Shown here piece after piece: positions 45,972 through 54,825 of a stretch of DNA of 61,397 nucleotides. Made by a program: the position numbers and the translations under genes. The stretch comes from Verrucomicrobiota bacterium (GTDB lineage Bacteria > Verrucomicrobiota > Verrucomicrobiia > Methylacidiphilales > UBA1321): the NCBI GenBank assembly GCA_013285645.1, contig JABDHJ010000008.1, forward strand, positions 336 through 61,732, in the 5' to 3' direction. Under the pieces are notes generated by a model. It searched no databases. It was not told where the DNA came from and saw nothing but the letters and a program-made list of their open reading frames with translations. Each line of letters starts with the position of its first letter. Position 1 is the stretch's first letter.

Positions 45972-46216
45972 ACTACCGAGTGGGATTTACTGACAAAGCG
46001 AGAAGATCCCTGCTGCTGCTGCCAAAATCGGCGCGGCAAGAGATCGGTTACAAAATGTATCTCATGCAGGACAATCTTGCTGGCGACGTAAAGAAGCTCG
46101 AAGGTTCTCAGAACGAATATCGCCTGCGCGTCGGAAAGTACCGGGTTATCTTTGAACTCGTAGGCGACACAATCTCGGTTTATAAGATTGGTGATCGAAA
46201 GGACATCTATCGATGA
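45968..46216 (+). CDS. RelE/ParE-type toxin
   Basis: GTG at 45968 overlaps the metX stop codon by one GTGA, giving 82 residues: NYRVGFTDKARRSLLLLPKS, QDNLAGDVKKLEGSQNEYRLR, VGKYRVIFELVGDTISVYKIGDRKDIYR. This is a standard RelE/ParE beta-sheet with the C-terminal KIGDRKDIY signature of mRNA-cleaving RelE toxins. The antitoxin-like gene overlaps its stop by 4 bases, so the toxin precedes the antitoxin, opposite to classical relBE. A much longer open frame across metX is a shadow. Confidence 0.85.
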   Translation: MNYRVGFTDKARRSLLLLPKSARQEIGYKMYLMQDNLAGDVKKLEGSQNEYRLRVGKYRVIFELVGDTISVYKIGDRKDIYR

Positions 46217-46452
46217 ACGCAAACACTTCCAAAATAGGACCTTCTCGACAGCTTGTTCTTCAGGTCAAGCAGGCAAAAGCAGTCCTACGCAAATTGAAAG
46301 AAACCTTGGAAGACCTGGACGATCGTCTCGATCTCGCCAAGGCGAAGGTAGCGAACGGAGACAAACCTCTTATCCCGTGGGAGACCGTCGCCAAAGAACT
46401 CGGTATTCGTCCTCCTCCGAAAAAGCGTCCACAAAAAGTTCGTCGCTCCTAG
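46213..46452 (+). CDS. Putative antitoxin partner of RelE-type toxin
   Basis: A 79-residue, highly charged, mostly helical protein (VLQVKQAKAVLRKLKETLEDLDDRLDL, then WETVAKELGIRPPPKKRPQK). It starts inside the toxin stop codon (ATGA), which gives the tight pairing expected for a toxin-antitoxin unit. No well-known antitoxin fold is clear from sequence, so the role rests on context. The C-terminus is basic. Confidence 0.7.
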   Translation: MNANTSKIGPSRQLVLQVKQAKAVLRKLKETLEDLDDRLDLAKAKVANGDKPLIPWETVAKELGIRPPPKKRPQKVRRS

Positions 46453-46515
46453 CTGAAGGATTGAGACTGCCTGATCGGGCAGGTGCCGCAGTATCGTCGA
46501 ACTGTATCTAATTAC

Positions 46516-46935
46516 ATGCAGTCCCTTATTTCCAATTATAAACCCTACATCGGCATCATATTCATGTGGGTCGGGTTCATGTGCCTCTCCTTTGGTATCC
46601 CGTTCTGGATTTTTCATCTTCTATTCGGAATTGCTTCATTTGGTTTTGGCACCAAAATCTCCATTTTGTTTGGATTGCCTCTTATTGTTTTAGGTAGTTA
46701 TTGGCAGATAAAGCCGTTCCATCAACTAACCTCACTTTTGATCTACATGCTCGCCTTCGGAGCGTCATTTATTGCCATCATTATTACCGAGCAATTATTT
46801 TTGTATGATTCCCTCGTTTTTACCGCGCAGGGGATGGAGGCTCTCGTCATATCCCTCGTCGTGGCTCTACCCTGCTGGCTCTGGCTTTGGAGAAAAGGTT
46901 TCTTTCGCAATCGTCGCAAAAAGGCACTCCCATAG
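46516..46935 (+). CDS. Small four-helix membrane protein of unknown function
   Basis: ATG at 46516 ([11 protein letters not shown]) gives 139 residues; an in-frame GTG lies 33 bases upstream. Four hydrophobic segments are visible ([67 protein letters not shown]) with a basic C-terminal tail ([14 protein letters not shown]). No family recognised. It lies between the TA pair and fumC on the same strand. Confidence 0.65.
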   Translation: MQSLISNYKPYIGIIFMWVGFMCLSFGIPFWIFHLLFGIASFGFGTKISILFGLPLIVLGSYWQIKPFHQLTSLLIYMLAFGASFIAIIITEQLFLYDSLVFTAQGMEALVISLVVALPCWLWLWRKGFFRNRRKKALP

Positions 46936-46988
46936 GCTTAACTGCTCCCTCGACAAGTTCGCGCCGACTGATTCTAATATCCGGCGCT

Positions 46989-48403
<1,415 letters not shown>

Positions 48404-48407
<4 letters not shown>

Positions 48408-48760
48408 TTAAGCTCAAGTCGATCATGGTCGGCTTCGGCGTGCGCGACATGAGCGCGGCGCTCGATTTTTATACGATCAAGCTCGGCTTCCACGTCGCCT
48501 TCCAAAACGGCGCGGGTTACGCCATCGTCGCGCGGGATGGAATTGAAATCAGCCTCGGCTTGGACCGCACCGGCGCGAAGTCCGGCAAGGGCGGATGCTA
48601 CCTGAAGCTGGAAGGCATCGAAGCCCTCCACGAAGAATTGATCGCGAAAGGCGTCGTGATGACGCATCCCCTGAAAACGGAATCCTACGGCATGAAGGAA
48701 TTCATGCTCACCGATCCGGATGGCAACACCCTCAATTTCGGCGAACCAGTCAAAGCCTAA
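48404..48760 (+). CDS. VOC superfamily (glyoxalase-like) protein
   Basis: A 118-residue single VOC module starting with GTG in the fumC stop (GTGA). Sequence features are [29 protein letters not shown] (first half) and [17 protein letters not shown] (closing strand with Glu/Asn). Metal ligands are not obvious in the first strand, and members lacking them often act as antibiotic-binding or dioxygenase-like proteins. No relation to the VOC protein at 12.7 kb beyond the fold. Translationally coupled to fumC. Confidence 0.8.
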
Positions 48761-48786
48761 GCCATCACTGGCCACCGCGAAAGACG

Positions 48787-48859
48787 TGGAGAATAGGGGA
48801 TTCGAACCCCTGACCTTCTCATTGCGAACGAGACGCTCTACCAACTGAGCTAATTCCCC
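48787..48859 (-). tRNA. tRNA-Ala (anticodon CGC)
   Basis: The minus strand folds into a 73-base cloverleaf. Acceptor GGGGAAT pairs with ATTCTCC (one G-T pair). The D-arm is GCTC/GAGC with loop AGTTGGTA, the anticodon stem TCTCG/TGAGA has loop TTCGCAA (anticodon CGC), and the T-arm is AGGGG/CCCCT with TTCGAAT. The discriminator is A and CCA is not encoded. It reads alanine GCG codons. The recombinase gene begins 91 bases beyond its 5' end. Confidence 0.95.
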
Positions 48860-48950
48860 TACACGCTTTCCTTCAACAATTTACAGATAGTTTTAGAAGC
48901 TCCAAATCCTTCTTGTCCACCGATTTTATCCACTCTAGGATAAAAGGCAG

Positions 48951-50012
48951 ATGAAAGACCAACCGACAAGCGGCGGCTTTGAGAAGGTTGGAGAATGTCT
49001 CTATCGGTATTCATCGACGGGGGGATATTATGCGCGAGTCAAATCTTCGGGCAAGGAAATCCGTCGCAGTCTTCTCACCACCGACCGCGACCTGGCGAAA
49101 CGCCGTCTGGCCAAACTCAAGGATGATCTGCTCAAAATCGACCCTTCCAAGGGCAAGACCACCCTCGCCGAACTTTCCGACCAGTACATTAAAACCGTCC
49201 AGCACCAAAAGCCCAAGACCATCGCCCGCAAGACCGCCATCGTCAAAAGGATCAAAGCCGATTGGCCCGACGGATCGGATTGCAGTGTCTCGAAAATCAA
49301 ACCCTCCGACGTCCAACTCTGGCTGGCCAAGTACAAGTTTGGCCCCGCTTCCCGAAACCTCCACCTCGCCGCCATCAAAGACATTCTCACGATGGCCGCT
49401 GGAGACGGAATCATTGCATCCTCACCCGCCTCGAATCTCAAGGGATCAAAACTCGCCAAGCCCATCCGCAAGACGCCGACCGTTGAGGAATTTAAGGCCA
49501 TTATCGCCAACATTCGTGCCCAGCCTTTCAACGGAGATGCAAAGGAGAGCGCCGATTTCATCGAGCTTCTCGGTTTGGCGGGATTGGGACAAGCCGAGGC
49601 CTCCTCCCTGACTTGGGGCGATATCGACTGGCAAGCCGAGCGGATTACGACCTTCCGACACAAAACCAAGTCCGGCTTCGCCGTCCCTCTTTATCCCCAG
49701 CTCCGGCCCCTCCTTGAGCGTTTGAAGGGCGAAGGCAATCAACCGCAGGATCAGCCGGTGCTGAAAATCAAAGACGGCAAGAAAGCCCTCGCCGCTGCGT
49801 GTAAACGTCTCAAGCTCGCCCCCTATAGCCAACGGGCCTTTCGCCGCATGTTCATCACCCGCGCCATCCAGAAGGGTGTCGATGTCAAAGTGATCGCGGA
49901 ATGGCAGGGGCACAAAGACGGCGGCAAACTCATTCTTGGCACTTACAGCCATGTATTCGATTCCCATTCGAGCCGGATGGCGCAACTCTTAACGGATGAT
50001 ACCGGAGCCTGA
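48951..50012 (+). CDS. Tyrosine-type site-specific recombinase (integrase)
   Basis: A 353-residue protein with an N-terminal Arm-type segment, a SAM-like core-binding domain (about 60-160) and a catalytic domain. Catalytic elements are KTKSGFAVPL (Lys), FRRMFITRA (second Arg), EWQGHKDGG (His) and the nucleophile in LGTYSHVF (Tyr about 336). The position of the first catalytic Arg, normally TGLRxxE, reads AGLGQAEASSL (Gly), and the first His of HxxR is Arg, so the active site is atypical. It is the first gene of a compact cluster beside tRNA-Ala and probably mediates integration or excision. ATG start. Confidence 0.88.
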   Translation: MKDQPTSGGFEKVGECLYRYSSTGGYYARVKSSGKEIRRSLLTTDRDLAKRRLAKLKDDLLKIDPSKGKTTLAELSDQYIKTVQHQKPKTIARKTAIVKRIKADWPDGSDCSVSKIKPSDVQLWLAKYKFGPASRNLHLAAIKDILTMAAGDGIIASSPASNLKGSKLAKPIRKTPTVEEFKAIIANIRAQPFNGDAKESADFIELLGLAGLGQAEASSLTWGDIDWQAERITTFRHKTKSGFAVPLYPQLRPLLERLKGEGNQPQDQPVLKIKDGKKALAAACKRLKLAPYSQRAFRRMFITRAIQKGVDVKVIAEWQGHKDGGKLILGTYSHVFDSHSSRMAQLLTDDTGA

Positions 50013-50703
50013 TCAAAGTTCGGATTCGCGTGTCATCGTAGAGCTTCGCGTTCTTTTCCGAGAACTCGTTGAACGCCACAGTACTCAATTGGGAGCATGG
50101 CAAGAGCAACACGTCCCCAAAGAGCCACCTTCCGAGTGGGTGTTAAATGCGACATTGCTTATGATGACGCCATACGTCCAGTGGTTGGAAGACCTAGCTG
50201 ACGGCCCTTACAATCTCGAAGGTTTTGGCAAAGCGATAGGAGGCCTCAAATTTGCCACAGAAAGTTTTCTCAATATCGCGCCGCTCCTCGCGTGGCACAA
50301 GCAGCTCGGAAATGAGAAAGAAGCCAAACAAATGTTGCGGCCATTGCGCGTAGTGGTCGTCGGCATCCGTCGCACTGTGAGAGCAATGTTGCATAAAGTG
50401 CAAGAGTACCCAGCAAATGAAACCACTGACTTTTACAAGGGGCACCACTTCGCGTTAAAACATAATACGGTCGATGATGCTGGAAACCCGATCATCAAAA
50501 ACGAGGCCACGATTCTCTATTTCTTCCTGATCACATTCTGGAAAACCGTGGAACAACAAACGAGCTTTGACCAGTTGCACGCTTGGCTAAGACAGTTTTT
50601 CGCCCCTGATGTTTTGGGAGACATCAACAGACTTAAGGGTGTCGGCAAGAAAATCGGATTGCACTTAGGCAAACGTGGAAGACCTAAAAAGGAAAAGAAA
50701 TAG
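49996..50703 (+). CDS. Hypothetical protein of the integrative element
   Basis: A 235-residue soluble protein with no family I recognise. It overlaps the integrase end by 17 bases, so it is probably translated from the same mRNA. Predominantly helical (EWVLNATLLMMTPYVQWLED, PLRVVVVGIRRTVRAML), with a strongly basic C-terminus (GLHLGKRGRPKKEKK) that includes an AT-hook-like RGRPKK, suggesting nucleic-acid binding. By eye it is less GC-rich than the backbone, consistent with transfer. Confidence 0.6.
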   Translation: MIPEPDQSSDSRVIVELRVLFRELVERHSTQLGAWQEQHVPKEPPSEWVLNATLLMMTPYVQWLEDLADGPYNLEGFGKAIGGLKFATESFLNIAPLLAWHKQLGNEKEAKQMLRPLRVVVVGIRRTVRAMLHKVQEYPANETTDFYKGHHFALKHNTVDDAGNPIIKNEATILYFFLITFWKTVEQQTSFDQLHAWLRQFFAPDVLGDINRLKGVGKKIGLHLGKRGRPKKEKK

Positions 50704-50763
50704 GGTCGGCTTCGTTTCAGGCCACACCCAATTATTGAGCCACTTTCATCGTAGAACCGTGGA

Positions 50764-50976
50764 ATGCAAACCACGGATCAAGCGGAAGTCCATCCTCCAA
50801 AGCTCGCTTACACGCGAATCGAAGCTGCCCGCGCACTCGGGATTAAACCGCTCACGCTTTACCGACTGGAGAAGCGCGGCTTGCTTCACCCGTCTCGCGC
50901 CACTCGTCGCCCGCTGTATGCCGTGTCTGAACTCGAACGCTTTTTGCGGGACACGACCGCCCAGGTGGAAGTATGA
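50764..50976 (+). CDS. Excisionase-like MerR-type HTH protein
   Basis: A 70-residue protein with one winged-helix unit: AYTRIEAARALGIKPLTLYRLEKRGLLHPSR, then RRPLYAVSELERFL. This is the 'excisionase family' pattern common in Xis and recombination directionality factors. Together with the nearby recombinase it probably controls excision or the Rep operon. Its stop overlaps the following start by 4 bases. ATG start at 50764. Confidence 0.8.
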   Translation: MQTTDQAEVHPPKLAYTRIEAARALGIKPLTLYRLEKRGLLHPSRATRRPLYAVSELERFLRDTTAQVEV

Positions 50977-51398
50977 AACTCGATGCGCTGTTGCCACACA
51001 TCGCCGCCGGCCACCTTATCCTTGTGGCTGAGTTTCGCGGGGGCAAGGTCAGTTCATCCGGCTTCGTCGATAAGGAAACCGGACTCGCAACTAAGACACT
51101 ACAGGTCACCTATGCGGTCGAACGCCAAGGCGTAGGGATGTGCGAAAAGGTCATCCTCAATCGTTACCTGCCACCGGATGTCACCGCAGAGCAATTCGAG
51201 ATCAAGCTGGTGAAGGGCTGTGTCTATGCGTTCGTGATCGAGAAGTATGAACAGAAACGCATGACCTTCTTTGGGCGTATGTCCGCGATGGAGCCGGTGA
51301 TGATCGACAAGGAAGAGGGGGACGGAGCGCCCGCCGAAGGCGGGTGCCCGTCCCCCTCTAACCTTGTATATAATCAAACAACTCCACAGGGAATATGA
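50973..51398 (+). CDS. Hypothetical protein upstream of Rep
   Basis: A 141-residue protein overlapping the HTH gene and the rep gene by 4 bases at each end (ATGA). It is beta-rich (LILVAEFRGGKVSSSG, LQVTYAVERQGVGM, CVYAFVIEKYEQKRMTFFG) with a low-complexity tail. Its position before an HUH Rep matches that of small single-strand DNA-binding proteins in rolling-circle elements, and the beta pattern could suit an OB-like fold, but this is inferred only. No database family recognised. Confidence 0.6.
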   Translation: MKLDALLPHIAAGHLILVAEFRGGKVSSSGFVDKETGLATKTLQVTYAVERQGVGMCEKVILNRYLPPDVTAEQFEIKLVKGCVYAFVIEKYEQKRMTFFGRMSAMEPVMIDKEEGDGAPAEGGCPSPSNLVYNQTTPQGI

Positions 51399-51937
51399 GC
51401 AAAAGTAAGGCCGCCTTCGAGTTTTCTGCCAAGCGTCTCGGGACGGAGAAACTATATTTCTGGACGTTCACCTTTGCCGAAGTCCTCGATGTGAAAGCCA
51501 CCCGTAAAAAATGGAATCATCTACTTACCTTGCTCAGGCGCAAATACCCCAAGCTTTGCGGCCTGCGTGCCTTTGAGCTGCACGAGGAGCATGGTCTGCA
51601 TGTCCATCTCGTTACAAACGGCTGGATTGATGTCAACGCCGCCCGTGCCATGGCCATAAAAGCAGGATGGGGCCGAATCCATGTGAAACGCATCCCTGCC
51701 GAAAAAGCCCTCTATATGGGCAAATACCTGACTAAGGAGGATCGCGCTCCATGTCTCAAAGGCTGGCGTCTGTGGGCGGCATTTGGCCCCTGGAAGTGGA
51801 CAAAAGTCAAAGATGTCCGATTTGAGAGCGAATTCAGTCAGATTATCCGCGAGCTTGCCGCCACCAGCGGCGGCCAAAATTACTTTCACCGTCTGGCCAT
51901 GGCAGATGAACTCTATTTTAAAAGACTCATCGAATAA
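51395..51937 (+). CDS. HUH-family rolling-circle replication initiator (Rep)
   Basis: A 180-residue Rep-type endonuclease. Motif 1 is FWTFTFAEV (about 20-28), motif 2 is the metal-binding HVH in HGLHVHLVTNG (about 67-77), and motif 3 is the nicking tyrosine in ALYMGKYLTKE (about 107-117, Y-x-x-K-Y). Rep proteins nick one strand at an origin and prime rolling-circle synthesis in plasmids, ssDNA phages and some integrative elements. The helicase domain seen in larger Reps is absent, so a host helicase would be needed. Last gene of the cluster. Confidence 0.85.
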   Translation: MSKSKAAFEFSAKRLGTEKLYFWTFTFAEVLDVKATRKKWNHLLTLLRRKYPKLCGLRAFELHEEHGLHVHLVTNGWIDVNAARAMAIKAGWGRIHVKRIPAEKALYMGKYLTKEDRAPCLKGWRLWAAFGPWKWTKVKDVRFESEFSQIIRELAATSGGQNYFHRLAMADELYFKRLIE

Positions 51938-51956
51938 GCAAAGAAATCAGCAAGAC

Positions 51957-51972
51957 TAAGGCGACAGCCTTA
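51957..51972. terminator. Small hairpin downstream of rep
   Basis: TAAGGC-GACA-GCCTTA forms a 6-bp stem with a 4-base loop, 20 bases after the rep stop. It has no T-run. It could be a weak terminator or part of a rolling-circle origin; the evidence does not distinguish these. Confidence 0.3.
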
Positions 51973-52105
51973 ATTGCCTGTCTCCAAATGGAATTGCGAC
52001 GGAACAGAGTGGAGCGTCCGCGAAATGGAGTGGAGTGCAGATTCCAGTTTGGAGTCAGGTGCTGATTGGCGGGGGCGGGATGCGGTCTTGCTTTATCCGG
52101 TGTTC

Positions 52106-52216
52106 CTAAAGCGAGACGGTGTCAGGCCGGGGTGCAACTGTCGTAAGTGTTGCCGTCCCTACGATTGCGCCTTTATCGGTGATTGAGGAGACAACCAAGG
52201 ATGGTAGCTCCATCAT
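52106..52216 (-). pseudogene. Remnant of a third toxin-cassette junction
   Basis: A 36-residue frame starts with an ATG that overlaps the stop of the preceding 191-residue gene (ATGATG/TGA). It contains ITDKGAIVGTAT, the same motif that starts the variable C-terminal region of the 1104-residue protein (ITDSGAIVGTAT) and of the headless cassette at 52.8-54.0 kb. It then ends in an early stop. I read it as the stub of another displaced cassette, truncated next to the integrative element. About 130 bases between it and the rep hairpin hold nothing recognisable. Confidence 0.65.
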
Positions 52217-52788
52217 TTGTCGGTGGTTATGGAAAATCCAGTTGCCGTCTTGGTGAGTACAATTTTTCCTTCAACTTCTATTTCCGGAGTTGGTTCTGGA
52301 ATCCACCCGGTTGGTCCCATTATCAGTTTTTTCCAGCTTATTTTAATTTTGTATCTACCAGCTTCATTTAATTTATAATAATCCGAAAGTGGGACAGTCA
52401 TTACCAAGGCCGATCCGGCTTTTAACTGTAAAGTCACAAATCCCAAGCCCCCCTCTTTAAGTCGCTTGTGCTTATCCGTAAGGGTTATTTCTTGCTGAGA
52501 AAGATCGGTTAGTTTGAAGCCAAAGCCATCTAATCCGGTGCTGTCACGAAACGATATGTCGGAGCCAGTTGAATTGCTCAACTGTATTTTGACTACCAAA
52601 GAAGACAGGTCCTTCACCAACTCTGGTAAACTTACGGAAAGAACAAGGCCATTCTTACTTGCATGAAATTCTGGGCCATTTTCCGTAGTTAGGCTGTTTA
52701 TTGGCACGAAGCTTGAGTTTTCTGCTTTGATAAAATTTAAAGTACCGATTAAATATAAGATACAAATCGAGATTGATAACGCTCTCAT
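52213..52788 (-). CDS. Small exported protein, candidate immunity protein 2
   Basis: The 191-residue product has a signal peptide (MRALSISICILYLIGTLNFI, cleavage near KAE) and a beta-rich mature domain (NGLVLSVSLPELVKDLSSLVV, FVTLQLKAGSALVMTVPL, YKIKISWKKLI). No family recognised. It starts 10 bases after the headless cassette ends, and its stop overlaps the next junction remnant. AT-richer than the backbone. In the array model it would protect against the toxin domain of the cassette upstream. That role is inferred from position alone. Confidence 0.6.
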   Translation of the reverse strand: MRALSISICILYLIGTLNFIKAENSSFVPINSLTTENGPEFHASKNGLVLSVSLPELVKDLSSLVVKIQLSNSTGSDISFRDSTGLDGFGFKLTDLSQQEITLTDKHKRLKEGGLGFVTLQLKAGSALVMTVPLSDYYKLNEAGRYKIKISWKKLIMGPTGWIPEPTPEIEVEGKIVLTKTATGFSITTDK

Positions 52789-52798
52789 ACGACTCCTT

Positions 52799-54007
52799 TT
52801 AGTGGTTAATTAAGTTTAATTGTGCTGTCGCAAATTGATTCCAAGTTGGATATGAAAGAGTTGGATTCCACAAAAGACTCGAAGGCGTGGCGTACTCAGT
52901 AGTCGACCCTAGTGTCCAAGTTGGAGACGCATATGTTAGTTCTCCACCCCAACTCCAATTTATAACTCTTAAGGGAACAGGCCTCGAGTTCGCGCCTTCG
53001 GGAAAGATCGTTAAGAATGTTTGAAATGACTCAGCGGGAGAAATGAGAACATCTGAGAATGCGGAACCTCCACTAGAGGGAGAATCCCCATCTGAAGTGA
53101 TTTGAGAACCGTCGCAGTTATACTTATGCCCACGATAAGGAAACTGGGTGTCACAAGACACAATGCCGTTTAATAATGCCTTGTAACTTCCGCCTGCTAC
53201 GATTGTAGTTCCCGGATTTGCTTTCGTCTGTACTGCTGCGATCATGTCTGAAGTAGCGTCTGTTCGAACAGTGAATTGGCGACTTAGTTTTATAAGTTGG
53301 ACCAAGCCACACTTGGATTTTGTTGAGTCAAAAGATGACGGTAGCGATACCGAATAAGACCACTGAATGCCTTCTTGCCCAAGGCCGATATTGTTTAACT
53401 CCATTGTGGAACCTCCATCTTGGATCACCTGGCCCAGTACTCGAGTATATGTCGATTGAGGAGCTATGACGGTCAAATCGACCGAAATGGAGGTCTGCTG
53501 CCCTAAAACAGTAAATGTGCAGGTAACATGCTTTGTGCCGGCGTCAGCCCAGTAAAAGGTTACCGTTGGGTTCTGCAAATCGGTTGTTTGTAGTTGGGTT
53601 GGAGTGGCAGCACTCGATCCGTCAGAAGCAATGACGTAGTCCTTGAAGGAACTGCCTGGAATAGTCCACGTAATATTCGACGCGGTAACACCTGAAGGCA
53701 GCGTTAATTGCAGATTAACCTGCTGGCCGGGCAGTATTTGATTGTTTGTTCCTATGATGGGAAAATAGCCCGTGTCACCACCAAGCGTGTCGGCATCTAC
53801 TTCTCGCTCGACTTGAGCGGGCATGAGCAGAATGCCGTGCGAACCTGCCGTTGTAGCCGTTCCCGTGTATGTCGCTGTCCCAACGATTGCGCCGTGATTG
53901 TTGATTGTACGCGCGCGCGATCTCACCTCTATTGTCCCGGCGTTATTTGTAATCCTGCTGGGATTTGCACAGGTTGCATCGCTTTTTTCAAATCGGGTGT
54001 CTGCCAT
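52799..54007 (-). CDS. Headless C-terminal cassette related to the 1104-residue secreted protein
   Basis: ATG at 54007 gives 402 residues, but the first 30 or so are in a frame overlapping the previous gene, and there is no signal peptide, GQLK or FnIII region. The conserved junction then appears: HGAIVGTATYTGTA, SHGILLMPAQV, about 85 per cent identical at DNA level to 55,855-55,938. After it come an Ig-like beta domain (GQQVNLQLTLPSGVTASNIT, HVTCTFTVLGQQTSISVDL) and a distinct C-terminal domain (about 210-402) with NCDGSQITSDGDS and a Trp-rich end. No catalytic motif is evident. Probably a displaced toxin cassette; expression as written is doubtful. Confidence 0.6.
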   Translation of the reverse strand: MADTRFEKSDATCANPSRITNNAGTIEVRSRARTINNHGAIVGTATYTGTATTAGSHGILLMPAQVEREVDADTLGGDTGYFPIIGTNNQILPGQQVNLQLTLPSGVTASNITWTIPGSSFKDYVIASDGSSAATPTQLQTTDLQNPTVTFYWADAGTKHVTCTFTVLGQQTSISVDLTVIAPQSTYTRVLGQVIQDGGSTMELNNIGLGQEGIQWSYSVSLPSSFDSTKSKCGLVQLIKLSRQFTVRTDATSDMIAAVQTKANPGTTIVAGGSYKALLNGIVSCDTQFPYRGHKYNCDGSQITSDGDSPSSGGSAFSDVLISPAESFQTFLTIFPEGANSRPVPLRVINWSWGGELTYASPTWTLGSTTEYATPSSLLWNPTLSYPTWNQFATAQLNLINH

Positions 54008-54825
54008 CCTTGATGCTTTTGCAAAAGCCCACTTGCGAGCAAGCGCATTATCCAAGAAGGGCTATTTAGCCAGCGTTCTAGCAAGGGATTTCTGGTGGAA
54101 CTCTTAAGCATTGCCTTAGTCTGGCTATCTGCGCTCGGATCGTTCAGGGCTTGATGCATCTTCCACGCTTGCTGAAGATCGGATTCGAGCTCAGTTTTCT
54201 CATTGGACGGGAGATTGGTATGATCGGCAAACCATTGAGCAGATTCGATGGGGGCAATTTTGAATAATGCTTCGATTAATTGATCTTGCGGCACTTTAGA
54301 ATCGTGCAAGGCAAGATTGAAAACTGAAATATTTTGCCCTGTTTCGCCATTGGGGAGCTTAACTCCGTCATCAATTTTAAGTGAGCCTTCCCCTATTTGA
54401 CGGACTTTGGGATCGTTGCTGGATAACAAGCGACTATTTCCAGCGGCTAACTCTTCTAAGCTTGGTCCTGCCGACATCAAAGCAAACGCGGCCTCCGAAC
54501 GGTCGGTGGCGCTGTCTCCGTCAATACCGCCCCCCTTGGCGACCTCATCGGCCATGTATTCCACATAATCGACCCGATCTGCTTGAGTCAAATGAGATAG
54601 TTGATCACTGGTCTGTTTTCGCAATGCCTGAAGGGCATTATCTCTTTGTTGAACGTTCGATGCACCGGAGTAATGGGTGGCGATAGCCAGCGCCTGATCA
54701 AGGGTGCTTTGGGCCAATTCTCTTCCAGCATTAGCTGCAAGAAGTATGCTTGCGCATGCCACATAGAAGATCAGCCCGATAGCAGCAGTTTGTAGAGTGG
54801 AACTGTATTTAGTATTTTGATACAT
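53929..54825 (-). CDS. Membrane-anchored or exported protein, candidate immunity protein 1
   Basis: ATG at 54825 (MYQNTKYSSTLQTAAIGLIF) gives 298 residues with an N-terminal hydrophobic helix (about 14-33) that is either a signal peptide or an anchor. The mature part is helical and repetitive (ALAIATHYSGASNVQQRDNA, LIEALFKIAPIESAQWFADH), HEAT-like in appearance. It starts 17 bases before the end of the 1104-residue gene, so the two are coupled. Directly after its stop the next cassette junction begins. Position suggests it neutralises the hydrolase domain of the upstream protein. No family recognised. Confidence 0.65.
   Translation of the reverse strand: MYQNTKYSSTLQTAAIGLIFYVACASILLAANAGRELAQSTLDQALAIATHYSGASNVQQRDNALQALRKQTSDQLSHLTQADRVDYVEYMADEVAKGGGIDGDSATDRSEAAFALMSAGPSLEELAAGNSRLLSSNDPKVRQIGEGSLKIDDGVKLPNGETGQNISVFNLALHDSKVPQDQLIEALFKIAPIESAQWFADHTNLPSNEKTELESDLQQAWKMHQALNDPSADSQTKAMLKSSTRNPLLERWLNSPSWIMRLLASGLLQKHQGWQTPDLKKAMQPVQIPAGLQITPGQ

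Noticed and set aside
45416..46216. 266-residue frame across metX and the toxin gene
   Set aside because: Only its last 82 codons are coding; the rest is an out-of-frame reading of metX, and the toxin starts at the GTG at 45968.
48860..48950. attL in the tRNA-Ala 3' end
   Set aside because: The recombinase lies on the 5' side of the tRNA and I found no duplicated tRNA fragment further right, so the attachment site cannot be assigned.
51395..51937. IS200/IS605-type transposase
   Set aside because: It has the HUH motif, but the motif order, gene neighbourhood and lack of subterminal hairpin pair fit a Rep initiator better.
51974..52186. 70-residue plus-strand frame after rep
   Set aside because: No features or ribosome site, and the DNA in part encodes the junction remnant on the other strand.
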